From NCBI GenBank assembly GCA_023935145.1, contig CM043698.1:16123001-16187000 (forward strand): DNA of 64,000 nucleotides, given 5' to 3'. Shown piece after piece: positions 25,686 to 37,600 of this stretch. Position numbers and translations under genes: made by a program. Positions within the stretch are counted from its first letter, which is position 1. The number at the start of each line of letters is the position of its first letter. The stretch is from Bretschneidera sinensis. Taxonomy: Eukaryota > Streptophyta > Magnoliopsida > Brassicales > Akaniaceae. The notes under the pieces were generated by a model, which worked only from the letters and a program-made list of their open reading frames with translations, did not search any database and was not told where the DNA came from.

Positions 25686-26076
25686 ATAAAAAATACTTTG
25701 TGATTAACTTTATTTTCAAAAAATACTCTAAGTTTTTTTGTGACAAAAAATACTTTGTGGTTGACTCTATTTTCAAAAAATATCATAAAGATTTTTTTTG
25801 TGGTAAAAAATACTCTATGATATGTTTCTGTTAGTAAAAAATACCCTGTGATATGTTGCTGTCAGTCAAAAATACCATATGGTATATTTCTTTAAGTCAA
25901 CTACAAGGTATTTTTACTAATAAAAACATAGCATATGGTATTTTTTGCCACAAAAAAAATCTTCGAGGTATTTTTTGAAAATGAAGTCAACCACGTAATA
26001 TTTTTTACCATAAAAAAACTTTCAAATATTTTTTAAAAATACAATCAACTACAAAAGTATTTTTTTTAACTAAACC
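25686..26076. mobile_element. Foldback (long inverted-repeat) element
   Basis: The left half carries repeats of AAAAAATACTTTGTGGTTGA type. The right half carries their reverse complements, such as GTCAACCACGTAATATTTTTT, so the region can fold into one imperfect hairpin of about 390 bp with a turn near 25880. Each arm is itself built from a shorter repeated module. There is no coding capacity, and the element family is not known to me. Confidence 0.6.
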
Positions 26077-26533
26077 TTAAAATAATATGATTTGTCATGT
26101 ATTGATTACTTACAAAACTTATGCAGAATGATAATTCTATTTTTCATTTTTCAAATAATTAATGAAAATTTTATTCAATTAGTGTGCAAAACACTCTTTG
26201 TGTATTTATAATTTTATATATAGGTGCACAATGATGATATTGAGCAAAACTAAAAAAAAACCAAAGCACTTTTTTAAAAAAAAAAAAAAAAAGGAAAGCA
26301 AAGAAACAAAATAAAAAAAAATGAAAATAGGACGTGGGTCAAAGTTAAAACCGAGGCAAGAGATCCAAAGGCCAGCATTGGATCACTCTCTAACCATGGT
26401 TAAGAATAAGAGTGAACCCATCATTAAAAAAAGAAGAAGATATTTTAATAAATAAAATAAGAAAAAAAAGAGACGGTGACCTCCAAAAAGGCCAGAAGTT
26501 TTCCTCTTCCAATTTAGAGAGAGCAAGAGAGAA
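26077..26533. other. Upstream region of eIF5A
   Basis: Poly-A-rich sequence followed by the probable promoter and 5' UTR of eIF5A. The AGAGAGAGCAAGAGAG stretch just before the start codon is typical of a plant 5' UTR. No separate gene is seen. Confidence 0.4.
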
Positions 26534-28921
26534 ATGTCGGACGAGGAGCATCACTTCGAATCAAAGGCGGACGCAGGAGCCTCCAAGACCTTCCCTCAGC
26601 AAGCTGGCGCCATCCGCAAGAACGGCTACCTCGTCATCAAGGGTCGCCCTTGCAAGGTCCCTCTTCTCTCTCTTTCTCTCTCAGTATGTATATGTAAATA
26701 TGTACATATTGGTTTGTTGCTTGTGTGATGAAGCGGTATCTGGGTTTGTGCTCTGTTTACCAGATCTTTTGTGGGTTATTTTTGGTTTTTGTGATAATTG
26801 GTGCTATATCAGATACAAATTTTGTTCTTTTTCATTGCTCTCTGTTTGGTTTGAAGTTGTTTCTTTGTATACTTGTGTGCAAGATTTTTTGTGGAGTTCT
26901 TTTTTTTCCATGCTTTTCTAGTTGTAGAATCCATACCTGAATAGTTATCATTGGGAGTTTATTTTTCTAATTATTGTAAGAGCATAGATGTGTTGCTTTA
27001 GATGTAAAAGCTTCAATGGAGACATTAGTTCCAATAAAAAATCAAACCACCTTAACCTGTTGAGAGGATACGGTGATGAATTGGGTGTTATGTTTGTTGT
27101 ATTAATATTTCTAATCCTCAAAATTGTTTGGAAGGAGAGGGTGATCAAAGCTGTGTGAGCGTTCCCACGTGTGGGCAGACACAAGTACAAATTCGTGCCA
27201 CGGTGCAAGGCTGCCTCACCTCACCATAGCGGGAGGCTCGAACCCAAGCAATCTTGGAGGAGAGTGAGCCTCAATCACCCACTAAAGCTTTGGTGGTATC
27301 TTAAGCCACCTCAGTTCTTACTCTTTAGTCAGTCATCTAAAGTTCATAAGTAGTGCTTGGTTGATTTACTTGTTCCTTTTACTTTGTTAGTCTTATTAAT
27401 TAAATTTTTCAGTCTTCGATATGGCCTTTTTTTTTTTTAATCTTTTGAGTGCCATTGATGATATGTTTGTACGAATAATGATGTTTGTGGCTCATTACTT
27501 ATAAAAAAAAAGGATGTATGTAGCTCATAGTTGTTTTAGTTTGTATCGGATTCGGTGAAGGTATATAATGATTTCCTTTTTTTATTTCAAAAAATGAAGT
27601 AACTGTTATGTGATCGGTCTTTGGTGAAAATGTTTTCATTGTATTTAGCCGAAGCATGACAATCAAATGTATGAGCATGAGGGAGCAGAGTCTTCTTATA
27701 ATTTTCAGAAAATGTCTCCAGTGAGACTGTAGAATCCCGTGTCTGCTCTATGGCTTCAGGGTTAAATTAGTCTTTTCATAATCACACCTCTCTATGATAG
27801 ATATCATACTTCTGGATTTTTTTATTCATACTTATTTGAAAACACTATTCTTTTAAATATGATCTATTCGTTGCAACAAAGCAAGCTCCTTTCCTTATGT
27901 TGCTTTTTATCACTGCAGTAATTCAATTTTTCAGTGTTCAAATCTCACAATCTATTTTTTTTTTCTGACATTTTTTTATTAAAAATAATAAACAGGTTGT
28001 AGAAGTTTCAACTTCAAAGACTGGCAAGCATGGACATGCAAAATGCCACTTTGTAGCCATTGATATTTTCAATGGGAAGAAACTTGAAGATATTGTTCCT
28101 TCGTCCCACAACTGTGATGTAATGCTATTTTTGTATTTCAATTTATCTCTCCCTCCCCCCTCTCTCTCTATCAAGGAGCTCATTGGCTTGTTTGTCTTAT
28201 ATTTTCGTGTTATTTTTGCAGGTTCCCCATGTTACTCGTACTGACTATCAGCTGATTGATATCTCTGAAGATGGTTTTGTAAGTAGCTGTATTATATTAC
28301 TATATGCTGACTTTTGGCTTCAGTGAAATGCTGTTACATGATCATATACATATCATCATAATCTAAACCTCTTAATGGGAGCAAATTACAGCTTTGAAAA
28401 TTTACCAACTAATCTCCACCTTAAACCTTATCCACTTGATTTGTAGTTTCCTTTTTTCATCACATGCACAATTCATGTGCTCCTTTTCTATTTCTAGTCA
28501 GTTACCCTCCCACTTTCTCCCACCATGAACTGTTTGTTTATAAAGAAATAATTACTTGAGAGGTGGTTGTGTCCAAAAATAGAAAAGTTATTGTACAGAA
28601 ACAGAGAAATTTTTAGGGATTAACTAAATGGAGTTGGGTGATTCGTAGGTGAGCCTGTTGACTGACAATGGAAATACCAAGGATGATTTGAGGCTTCCCA
28701 CCGATGAAAATCTGCTTAGCCAGGTATGTCAGTTGTTTTAGATTTATAGACTAATTATTTTGTTCTCGGTCTAAAATATGGAGTATAATCTTTTGTTCGT
28801 CATTTCTTGTTATTAGATTAAAGATGGGTTTGCTGAAGGGAAGGATCTTGTGGTTACAGTCATGTCTTCAATGGGAGAGGAACAGATCTCTACCCTCAAG
28901 GACATTGGTCCTAAAAATTAA
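26534..28921 (+). CDS. eIF5A: Eukaryotic translation initiation factor 5A (eIF5A)
   Basis: A small essential translation factor that helps ribosomes through difficult peptide bonds and in termination. It carries the hypusine modification. Exons are 26534-26656, 27996-28118, 28222-28278, 28649-28723 and 28817-28921, all GT-AG and mostly phase 0. They give 160 residues, the normal plant length. The hypusination loop reads [12 protein letters not shown], with Lys52 the modified residue by family knowledge. The N-terminal [17 protein letters not shown] and the end TLKDIGPKN are typical of plant eIF5A. The first intron (1.34 kb) is the longest, which is common for highly expressed plant genes. The neighbouring permease gene converges on it. 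Confidence 0.97.
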
Positions 28922-30349
28922 ATTCGATGGAACTTTTTTGTCTCTCCTAAATGTTGCTAACAGGGAGTTTTATCTACTGTTTTCGCGCGATAAACTCTTA
29001 ACTCAGATAATGTTTTAGCTGTGTAATCTTCGGAATTATGAGGAGCCGATGAGCCCCTGATGAAGTTTACTGTCAACAGCAGGATGAAATTTATATATGT
29101 TGCTATATTTTAATATGATACTCGTGTTGGGCTTTGAGTATCAATAGGGTTCTTGCTATATACCTGACCCCAAAGGAGAACAAGGGCTATGGTATAGCTG
29201 AGCTTATTGTTTTTATTGCAATCAATTTTCTTTTGGTCAGTATTATTCAGGTTTGGTGTTATTGGGTTTCCATGGGATGTTTTTGCGTAGTGTTGTCATT
29301 ATGCCAGGTTATGCAGCAGGTTTGATATGGGAGGTGATTTATTTATTAATTTTGGGCCGCTTGCATTGGTTGTGGGCATGACATGAAGGGCAATCTCCCA
29401 AATATGATATTGGTCTACAATTTTATGGATAAGAAGGGTGCATGGTGCACCAGTGTATCTGGACGGTTAATAGGAAAGAGAAAAAAAGAGATTCTCACAT
29501 TCTCTTCTTTGAACAGTCCACATGGTGCATCGCTACAGCTAAGAATTTCTTACAAGAAAATAGGCAAGAACAAGAAAAATTGTGGATTAGTTAGGGTGCT
29601 TGAGAAAATGTTTTTATTTTTTTTTAATTTTTTATTTTCATTTCTTTAACAATTTACATATCCTTATCATAATTTGAAAAAGTCAAACTGTTATACAACT
29701 TTATGGAGACTAGTTTTATGTATAGTTTGTTCTTAGTCTTGGCCATAATAATAGTTCCAGGTTTTCCAGTGCGCTAGGATGAAACTAGCTTGTCAGCAAA
29801 TATCAGTAGCTATTCTACCTGATCATCCTACAGACTGACCATTACTTCCCTCCAACGCTGGCTTTCAGCTATTCTCTTGGAAAACCTCCGAGGGTTCCAT
29901 AGAAATGGAGCAATTGTAGATTTTTGCCTTACAACATCAGGAAAATGATTACCAAAAGTATTCAGTGTTGATGAAATTCTTCCTATTACTCTTACTATAC
30001 TTTAACAAGGCAAGGGCATAACATGAACTCAGAACTGATTCCACACGTAGGTTCAAGTCCGTGATATTAGACAGGTGAACCGCATAAGAATGATATCTGC
30101 TCAAAAAAAGAAGAGAAGTGTTTGTTTGGTAGAGGAAGATATGAAGATATATGTACTTATACCTCCTTTTGAAAAGTACATACAGATCTCTGAAAATACA
30201 ACAAAATCAATCCTGATAAAATCGTATAAATAAGGTGCTACAACAATCTGGCTCCAAGAAAATAATATAATAGAATTATCCAACTTTTTACATACCAAGA
30301 GATATATACCACCAAAAAAATACAACCGAGACTTGTAAACAAAGGACTA
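28922..30349. other. Convergent intergenic region between eIF5A and the purine permease
   Basis: Holds the 3' UTRs of both genes. Short frames such as 29383-29649 lack motifs. A GGTTCAAGTCC near 30051 resembles a pol III B box, but no A box or tRNA fold accompanies it. Confidence 0.4.
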
Positions 30350-31411
30350 TCATAAAGAAGCTTCACTAACAGAGTAGTTGCCATAGATGTAGGAAGCAAA
30401 TCCCCAAAAGGTAACAATCAGAGAGAGGATCTTAAAACCGCTCATTGGGTCATGCAGTAATATAACAGCAGCAATGCTAGTGAGGGGTACCCTCACTGCA
30501 TTAAGCACACCTGCCAGCACAGTGGAAGCCAAATAAAGCATAGCAGTTGCTCCTAACACACCCAACTGGAAAGTAATCGCACCCCAGATGAGAACCTGGT
30601 AATATGAAGCTTTACCGCCTTTAAAAGTTCTAGCCTCAGATGCCATCCCTTGGAAATCTCTATTCACTATGACTCCAATAGTGGTAAATAGAAAGGCAAA
30701 CAAAGAAACCATAACTTGTTGCTCCAACACAACGTGGAAGGACCTCCTACCCAGTAACTTCACAAAAACCAGCTCTGAAAGAGCAAAGATAAGCCCGTGG
30801 AGTGCTGATCCCATGATATCCCACACAAAACCCATGGCGTATTGGCTGTTACTAACATAACTGTACCTATCAGAATCCGAATCCAATGCAATTATGGTCA
30901 TAGCAGCAGTAATTATCACTAAAGCATTTATCATCGAAGCATTCAGTTGGTTCTTCACAATAAAATATCCAAATAGAGCAGAAAACACCAGCGAGGAGGA
31001 TGCCAAAAGAGAAGCAGTCGATGCTGGGAGGTAAGCATAGGCATATGCATACATGAGGTTGTCAGCAGCGCTTAAGAAACCCAGCAGTAAATATGAAACA
31101 AGGAGTTTAAAGTTTAGAGGAGTGGGAACAGTTCTGTGAAAGAAGTATGTAAGAAATAAGATTAAAGCAGTTAACGGCCACCCAGCAACGGACACCCATG
31201 AAATGATCCACTTGCTTGTGCCCCCATTGGCATAATAAATACGAGACAGAAGACTAGAAGCAGGGAAAGCTACAAGCATTGCTCCACTGCTCAGAACCAG
31301 AAGATTCCAATGTGAGATTGGCTTTCTTTTGAATGCTTCCCAAGCCGTAGTCTTGAAATTAGAAATCCTGTCTGATAATGAAACATAAGGCTTTGGTGAC
31401 GCCTCCTCCAT
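30350..31411 (-). CDS. PUP11: Probable purine permease (PUP11-like)
   Basis: A membrane transporter of the plant purine permease family (drug/metabolite transporter superfamily). Members move adenine, cytokinins and related purines, but the substrate of this one cannot be read from sequence. The protein has 353 residues in one coding exon, with about ten hydrophobic helices. Family marks are FPASSLLSRIYYANGG, WIISWVSVAGWP, LSAADNLMYAYAYAYLPAST, LLASSSLVFSALFGY, FVWDIMGSALHGLIFALSEL and the final FWGFASYIYG. The ATG at 31411 is directly upstream of the conserved part. From memory the sequence resembles Arabidopsis PUP11 more than PUP1-3. No broken residues are seen. Confidence 0.93.
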   Translation of the reverse strand: MEEASPKPYVSLSDRISNFKTTAWEAFKRKPISHWNLLVLSSGAMLVAFPASSLLSRIYYANGGTSKWIISWVSVAGWPLTALILFLTYFFHRTVPTPLNFKLLVSYLLLGFLSAADNLMYAYAYAYLPASTASLLASSSLVFSALFGYFIVKNQLNASMINALVIITAAMTIIALDSDSDRYSYVSNSQYAMGFVWDIMGSALHGLIFALSELVFVKLLGRRSFHVVLEQQVMVSLFAFLFTTIGVIVNRDFQGMASEARTFKGGKASYYQVLIWGAITFQLGVLGATAMLYLASTVLAGVLNAVRVPLTSIAAVILLHDPMSGFKILSLIVTFWGFASYIYGNYSVSEASL

Positions 31412-31419
31412 TTCTCTCC

Positions 31420-32336
31420 CTGATCATGGAGCAAGGATCATTAAGATCGCAATATAAACCTGGGATGTTGAATCATATTTTCTTTCTTTAAGTCAAGAAA
31501 ATTTATTCTCAATTATCCATTCAGTAAACAGAGGGACTGGTTAACAAATATCAAACAGCACACATGAATCATATTGAATTAATCCCCGAATCATCAAAAG
31601 AAAAATGTAAATGAGGGGTTCAACCATATGACAACCTCCACTGAGTCCCTGATAGAGCTGTGCCATAAATTCATTTATTATCCTGCCTTCCCTAGAAGAT
31701 TGGATAGTTTGAGAAAACAGATAAACCGTCTAACCCCAATTAACAGGTTAAACAGTATCTAAGACAAAGGCACGATGGACTCTCCAACTATTTGAATTAA
31801 CCAAAATTATACACAAATAAGGAAAATGGTATTCCTTCAAAGCTTCACATATATACACCAATGTTTGTGTCACCTCAGGAAGAATAAATCTCCAAAAAAT
31901 TCACAGATGGTTAATCCAAAAAAAATACTGGCTCCAAATGCTCAAAATCGTCCAAGAAGACACTAGCTCAGATATATCCACTTAACCACACAATTGCTAT
32001 GATTTCTGTTTAGCCCTCTCTTTTGCCCCCAATTCAAATTTTGGAAGATTAACTCAACTCAGCCAGTCTCATCACCAAACACAAACTGTTTCACTCTTCA
32101 ATTAATAGATTTGGATAATACAAACCACAAATTTACTCATAAAACTAAAAACTTAATACTCCACTAAAATTTCTTTTAACTCAACAGAGCACACATAATT
32201 TGATAACTATACATAAACCAATAATATAACCCACAAAACTATATGGGGAAAAAAAACCCAGAAATTACAAATATAATTAAGTTTAACCCAAGTAATTATG
32301 ATAAATAAAAAATGGAGGAAAAAAAGAAGCAAAAAC
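31420..32336 (-). other. Probable 5' UTR intron of the purine permease gene
   Basis: Read on the minus strand, a donor CCAG|GTTTTTG at 32336 and an acceptor TGATCAG ending at 31420 bracket 917 bp. The acceptor lies eight bases before the start codon. The first, non-coding exon would lie near 32337-32440. Inferred from splice consensus. Confidence 0.5.
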
Positions 32337-32439
32337 CTGGTTCAAGAAGAGGCTGCATGAGACCAAACAGGAATCACTGAGAGATAAAGGGCTAGAGACC
32401 TAAACACGGTGGCTGCGAGTGAGAGCTCTCACACTAACA

Positions 32440-33284
32440 CCCTCGCTCTATTAACGTTTTCCACTTTTATTGGACACTTTTATTTTGGATTTTCTTTCTG
32501 TTTTTCCTCGTGGCTTTTTAGTCAGGTGGTAGCAGTTGATACGCGTTATGAGGAATTGACCGACCACACGCATCCATTTGAATTAGAACTTGTACAACCA
32601 CTAAATAATTTTACTAACTAAATTAGTGGCTGAGGTGCATACTTTTAAATTGCATGTATTTTACTATGCATGAAACTGTCACGTAATTGTTCTCATTAAA
32701 GCGAAAACAATATTTAGTTTTCATAAAATTTAAAAAAAGTAATATATTTTTTTATTATTTTATAATAACATCGTAAAATTATATTATCCTAAAAATATTA
32801 ATAATTACAAATACAAAAATCTATATATCTTAGAACTAACATTAGATTTCAATAATAATATTAACTAATAATCTTATTGTTTTTTATATTAGAATCATAA
32901 AAATTTTGTTATTTTAACGGACAAAATCTTGAAAAGAAAAATATCACATTGCAAACAATTTCAATAGTAAATTTGAGATTCAATTGAAATTTTTTGAATT
33001 TCAACCATTAACTATGTTTGGTAAAACTTAATTACTGATTATGTTAATAAAAGTTGTGGTGCATAAAGATTTTTACATAATTTGAAGAAATTCTTCACTA
33101 TATTTTTTATTAGTAAATATATATGTGACAAATTATTTTAATTGGCATCCAACTCAATTTGCATCTGAAAAAACATACAAATATAATTGCTTTGACTATT
33201 TTAAAGTGATCCAGTTTAGGGACACGCATAAACTAACATACATAATTTACTGCATGATAGAGGCCGGGTTTTGTAAAAGTGAGC
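32440..33284. other. Intergenic region, AT-rich
   Basis: Includes the likely promoter of the minus-strand permease gene at its left side. A frame at 32409-32621 has no recognised domain. Nothing else is supported. Confidence 0.4.
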
Positions 33285-33690
33285 TATTCTAAGCCTCCAG
33301 CAATACTTCTATATTGAGTAGGATTAGAAAGCACATCAGCTGATTGAGATCGCATTTTGCTTGCCATGGGTGTAACCATTTGAGCTTTAGCATGTAAATC
33401 ACGAGCATATTGTGATCGGCAAAGCACTTGTCCAGCATCACATGGATGAACTTCAATTCCAAAGAAATAATGCAGGCAGTAAAGGTTTTTTAATGTCAAC
33501 AAACTCACGGTTACTACATGTGAAAATCATGTCATTAATATATAGACAAATAAAAAAAGTGTTCCCCGATGATTATGGCATATGAATAAAGAAGAATTGG
33601 TTACTCAACCTCTTTGTCCACCCAAGGGTAAAAGAACTCTACTAAATGAAATAATCTTACTCCCCAAACCAGAAGATGTGATAATTGAAA
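33285..33690 (-). pseudogene. Ty1/Copia reverse-transcriptase relic
   Basis: On the minus strand the translation recalls the end of a Copia reverse transcriptase. A YIND segment stands where the catalytic YVDD should be, followed by LHYFFGIEV, QYARDLHAKA, TPMAS and NPTQYRSIAGG. Stop codons interrupt the upstream part near 33560-33680 and the catalytic motif is altered, so it is non-functional. No LTRs were found flanking it, so this is an isolated fragment of an old insertion. Confidence 0.8.
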
Positions 33691-34276
33691 AGAACCCCAG
33701 CTTTCCCATAATATATATATGTAATTTTTAAGTAAATGGTTTTTGTCATGTGTTTGTATCCTTAATCAATAGTTATTATTTACGTGAATTATTTAATTAA
33801 TTACGTCGTATGCATTTTTGTGACGACGTTTACCCAACAAAAATTCATGACATTAGTTACTTTTTTAAAAGAAAATATTAATAACTTAGACAATGACTTT
33901 TGAATGATCGTATAAATAATATGATCTTTATTTTCTGTTTAATAATTTTTATTATGATCTAAACAAAAATTAGTTGATAATCACGAGATTTTAAATTCAA
34001 TTTATCTTTTTCAATTCATTGAATTTTATTATTTTCTATTTGCAAAATTATAACATTAAAAGAGCTCCGAAAATGTTAATGGCATACTATTAATTTTATG
34101 TAAAAAAATGGATTATTTGTGTTAATGAATTTGAAAACAGGCTAATTGAAAATATTTTGCGTGTTCTTGTGGTCTTGTAAGAACAAAAATTTGTCTTTAA
34201 CGTTTTTTTTAAATATATTAATTATAATTAATCAAAAGAAAAAGAGTTACTTAAAATGAAAAACCCACTATGTCCG
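33691..34276. other. AT-rich sequence upstream of the WRKY promoter
   Basis: No coding or repeat structure is recognised apart from short TA runs. Confidence 0.4.
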
Positions 34277-34422
34277 AGTCAAAATATGCAGTAACAAACA
34301 GCCACCTTTACCGTTACAGAATCCGTCAAGTCAACAAAGTCGACGGTGATCCCCGCACCACAGATGACGGAGAAATCCACGGAGTTTGTTACACAGAAAC
34401 CACCTGAGTCAACTCCAGTCAA
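34277..34422 (-). promoter_or_regulatory. Cluster of four W-box elements upstream of the WRKY gene
   Basis: AGTCAA, which is TTGACT on the minus strand, occurs at 34277-34282, 34329-34334, 34407-34412 and 34417-34422. TTGAC[C/T] is the known WRKY binding site. Four copies within 146 bp, 220 to 370 bp before the start codon, suggest auto- or cross-regulation by WRKY factors. CT-rich stretches at about 34449-34505 and 34612-34626 probably mark the leader. Confidence 0.6.
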
Positions 34423-34645
34423 AGACACATATACGCCCTCAGTACAAACTCTCTCCCTCTCTCTCCCTCTTCCATTTAAAGCAATCCTCCACTCTCTCTC
34501 TCCCCCCGTCTATAATCCATTCCGATATTTAAAAAATATACGAAAAATTAAACCGATACGGCCTAAAAAATCGGACCTTTTATAAGTAATCACGAAATTG
34601 TTCGTTACTTTACTCTCTCTCTCTCTCGAAGAAAAAAATTGGGCC

Positions 34646-37600
34646 ATGGCTGAGAGCGAGAGCTGCGAAGCTCTCCAAGTGGAAAATCAAAAACTGCAAG
34701 AAGAGGAGCAAAACGTCGAGTCAGAATCAGAGGAAGAATTTGAAGAGGAAAATGAATCGAGTCAACTCAACGAGTTGCCGCAGGTTAGTGAGTTTCAGAG
34801 CTCCGTTCCGCCGGATGAAGCCGAGTTGTTGGGAGGCTCTCACTTGGAAACCCTAGAGAAGGATCCCTGTGGGGGTAGGTTTTGGTTTTTGTTTGGAAGC
34901 TTTTTTTTTCCCTTTCATTCTCTGTTAAGAAGTTTTTTTTTGGTGGGTTTGTTGTGAGAGTGATTTTTGTTCGTGTGGGTAATCTGACAGGTTTGCAGGC
35001 GAGTGCTGTTGCTAAATCGAACGGAGGAGCTGAATTGAAGGTCAGTAGCTCGAGCTCACTCGTGCTTAGTCTTTCAATTTCTGTTTTTCTAATTATTGTT
35101 ATATAATAAACTTTCTTTCATGTCTGTTTCGGAATTGTGAGTGTTTCCATTAATTTGGTGTTTAAGACTTTTCAGTGCTTCGATAGTAAATTGTTGTGTT
35201 ACTACTTCATTAAAATATTTAAAGGTGGAGAAGCTTGTCTGCGTTACTGGTATTGGATGGTAATTTTGCTTTTGTTGTTTTTCAAGTGTTTTTTTGTTTA
35301 CTTATTAGAGGAAAAAGTGTGTTTCTTTTGAGGTTTAAGGGGTTTATGGTTTAGTTGTGTGTCACTGTATTGTTGATCAGTAAAATACACTGTGATTTTT
35401 TTTGGGTTTGTTGGACTGATTCAGGAGAGTTCTGTTTAATTGTTTTTGGTAAGATTTTTCTAAAGTTGTGAAACTTATAAAAAAAATGTTTTTGGTAAGT
35501 GTTGCCATGGAAATTTGGAGAACAACATAGGTTAAGATTGGTATCTGGGTTTCACTAAACCCAGTACAGAATTGGAGGAACACATATGCAGCTAGAAGTA
35601 CCTTTGAACACAACTTCCATTGTTTGGTAGGAACGAAAGCTGTAAAAATAGGGAATTAGGGACTATTGGGATTCCTTTTGAATCTGTCTGAGCGATCTAA
35701 AAGTAACACCAATAAAAACTGACTTTGTGACAACACAATGTAGATGATCCAAAATGTTGGTGTTGCACTGTAAGCAATAAATTAGAGCATTCTAGGTGTA
35801 AAGGTTATCTTTTAGAATCAGTGGCGGAGCCGGAAATTTAGTTCAGGGGGGACCAAGATTATTATATACATAATGAAAGAAAAAACTATTTTAAGTAACC
35901 AAAAGTTCAAAACTTTTGTTAATAAATTGACAAAATGTCTGAATTGTTCAAAAAAAAATATAAGCTAAAATGTCATTTATTTTGTACACTTAAAACTAAT
36001 TTATTCATGCACACTCAGGATGCTTGGAATATAATAACTAATTGCCTTTGAAAATTAAAGTTAAGCAAATAAGTCTTATTTGGAATTAGATACCCCACCG
36101 AATAAATGGTAAAAAATGAACTTACCTTGTGTCCTATAGGTCTACTAGCATCTCAACACTTGTATATTGATATACTTTCTTGATTTTTTTATTACAATAT
36201 ATTAAATACGACTATAGAAAAATTAGATGTAAAATTAAAAAGTGTTAGAATTTTGGTAAGTAAATAGATAATTGTATTTTATTTTTAACCGAGACACCCC
36301 GTGGGCCTATTCTCATATTTTTTTCTATTTTATTCTAGGGGTATACCTACACATTAGAAATTTGAACTTAATTTTTCTCATTTTTCATCTTTTCCATAAA
36401 AGATTTACCAGAAAATAACTTCTCTAGTTGACCTAGAGTTACATATTCCTCCACTTTGCTACTGGTTCATTTAATAAAATTAGAAACTTTGTTTCAGAAG
36501 TGGACATCAAACATGAGATCTGACTTAATTGGTAGCTAAGCTTGAGGAACGACAAAATTTAAGTTGCAATGAAATGGGGCATGCCCCCCTCGACCCCTCT
36601 GCCCTACACCCATGTTCAGAATGGAAAATGATTGATCTTATTAGAGGTTGATGAATCCACCAAAATGGTAAAACAACAATGGGGATGCAAAGATCAAAGC
36701 TTGCGCAGTTGCACTTTAGAAGTATAAATTAACAAAATTATATCTATTACCTTGTGAGGAATGAAATTTGTTTATCTTAGAAAAAAGAGAATGCAAAATG
36801 AAGAAGATTAGCAAAGAAATAAAAGGAAATAGAAACATTTAATGACACTTCTGGCTAAAACTTCATCCCTAGGAAGCTGCCAAAAAGAAGCAACCTTGTG
36901 GGCTAGAGCACCCATATTCAAATTAATTGATATCTCGATTTAGTGAAGAAGAGAGAGTAGCCCAACAATGAGTTGAAGGATGCTGCCTTCTTTGTAGATG
37001 TACTGGAAATGCCATGGCCCAAAAGATAATTTATCTAATTCGCTAGTGAAATTGATGTGTTCTCTTGCTACAATTTGAACAAATTGAAACCATCATTAGA
37101 GATTCTCCGCATATGGAAGTAGCCTTAATTTATATTTGGCCGAAGATCCTAATGGAGGTACTATTGATTTGAAATTTGTAATGTCCAAAAGAAATCAGGT
37201 CCAAATATGATTGATCATAGGATAGCTGGGATATTGGAGATGATGTTACTCCCTCGCTCCAGCAATACCAGAGAGGCTAATTCCTTGGAATTCATGACCA
37301 GTGGAGGTCAGCAAGAAGGAAAGGAACTTGATTGATTCGCTCAAAGATGGAATTGTGGAGCCGAGAACATGTTGAAAATTTCTTGTGCCATTTTCATGCA
37401 ATCTATATGGTTAATACTGTTTCACAAGATTATTAATCCTATTAAAAAGAATTAGTTGTCGTGTGTAAAAGAATACAGTTTCTATGATGACAATTTGCTA
37501 TTAAACGTGGTTGCTTTAAAAGTAGAATTGATGTATTAAGAGGTTTCAAGTCACACTTCAATTGTAGGACTGTTTTGATTTATGAAATTGGCTCTTAAGA

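Noticed and set aside
27150..27300. GGCTCGAACCC motif in eIF5A intron 1 as a tRNA or SINE
   Set aside because: A B-box-like match but no A box at the right distance and no cloverleaf.
30040..30090. GGTTCAAGTCC as a tRNA gene
   Set aside because: Only a B-box-like match; no acceptor stem or A box.
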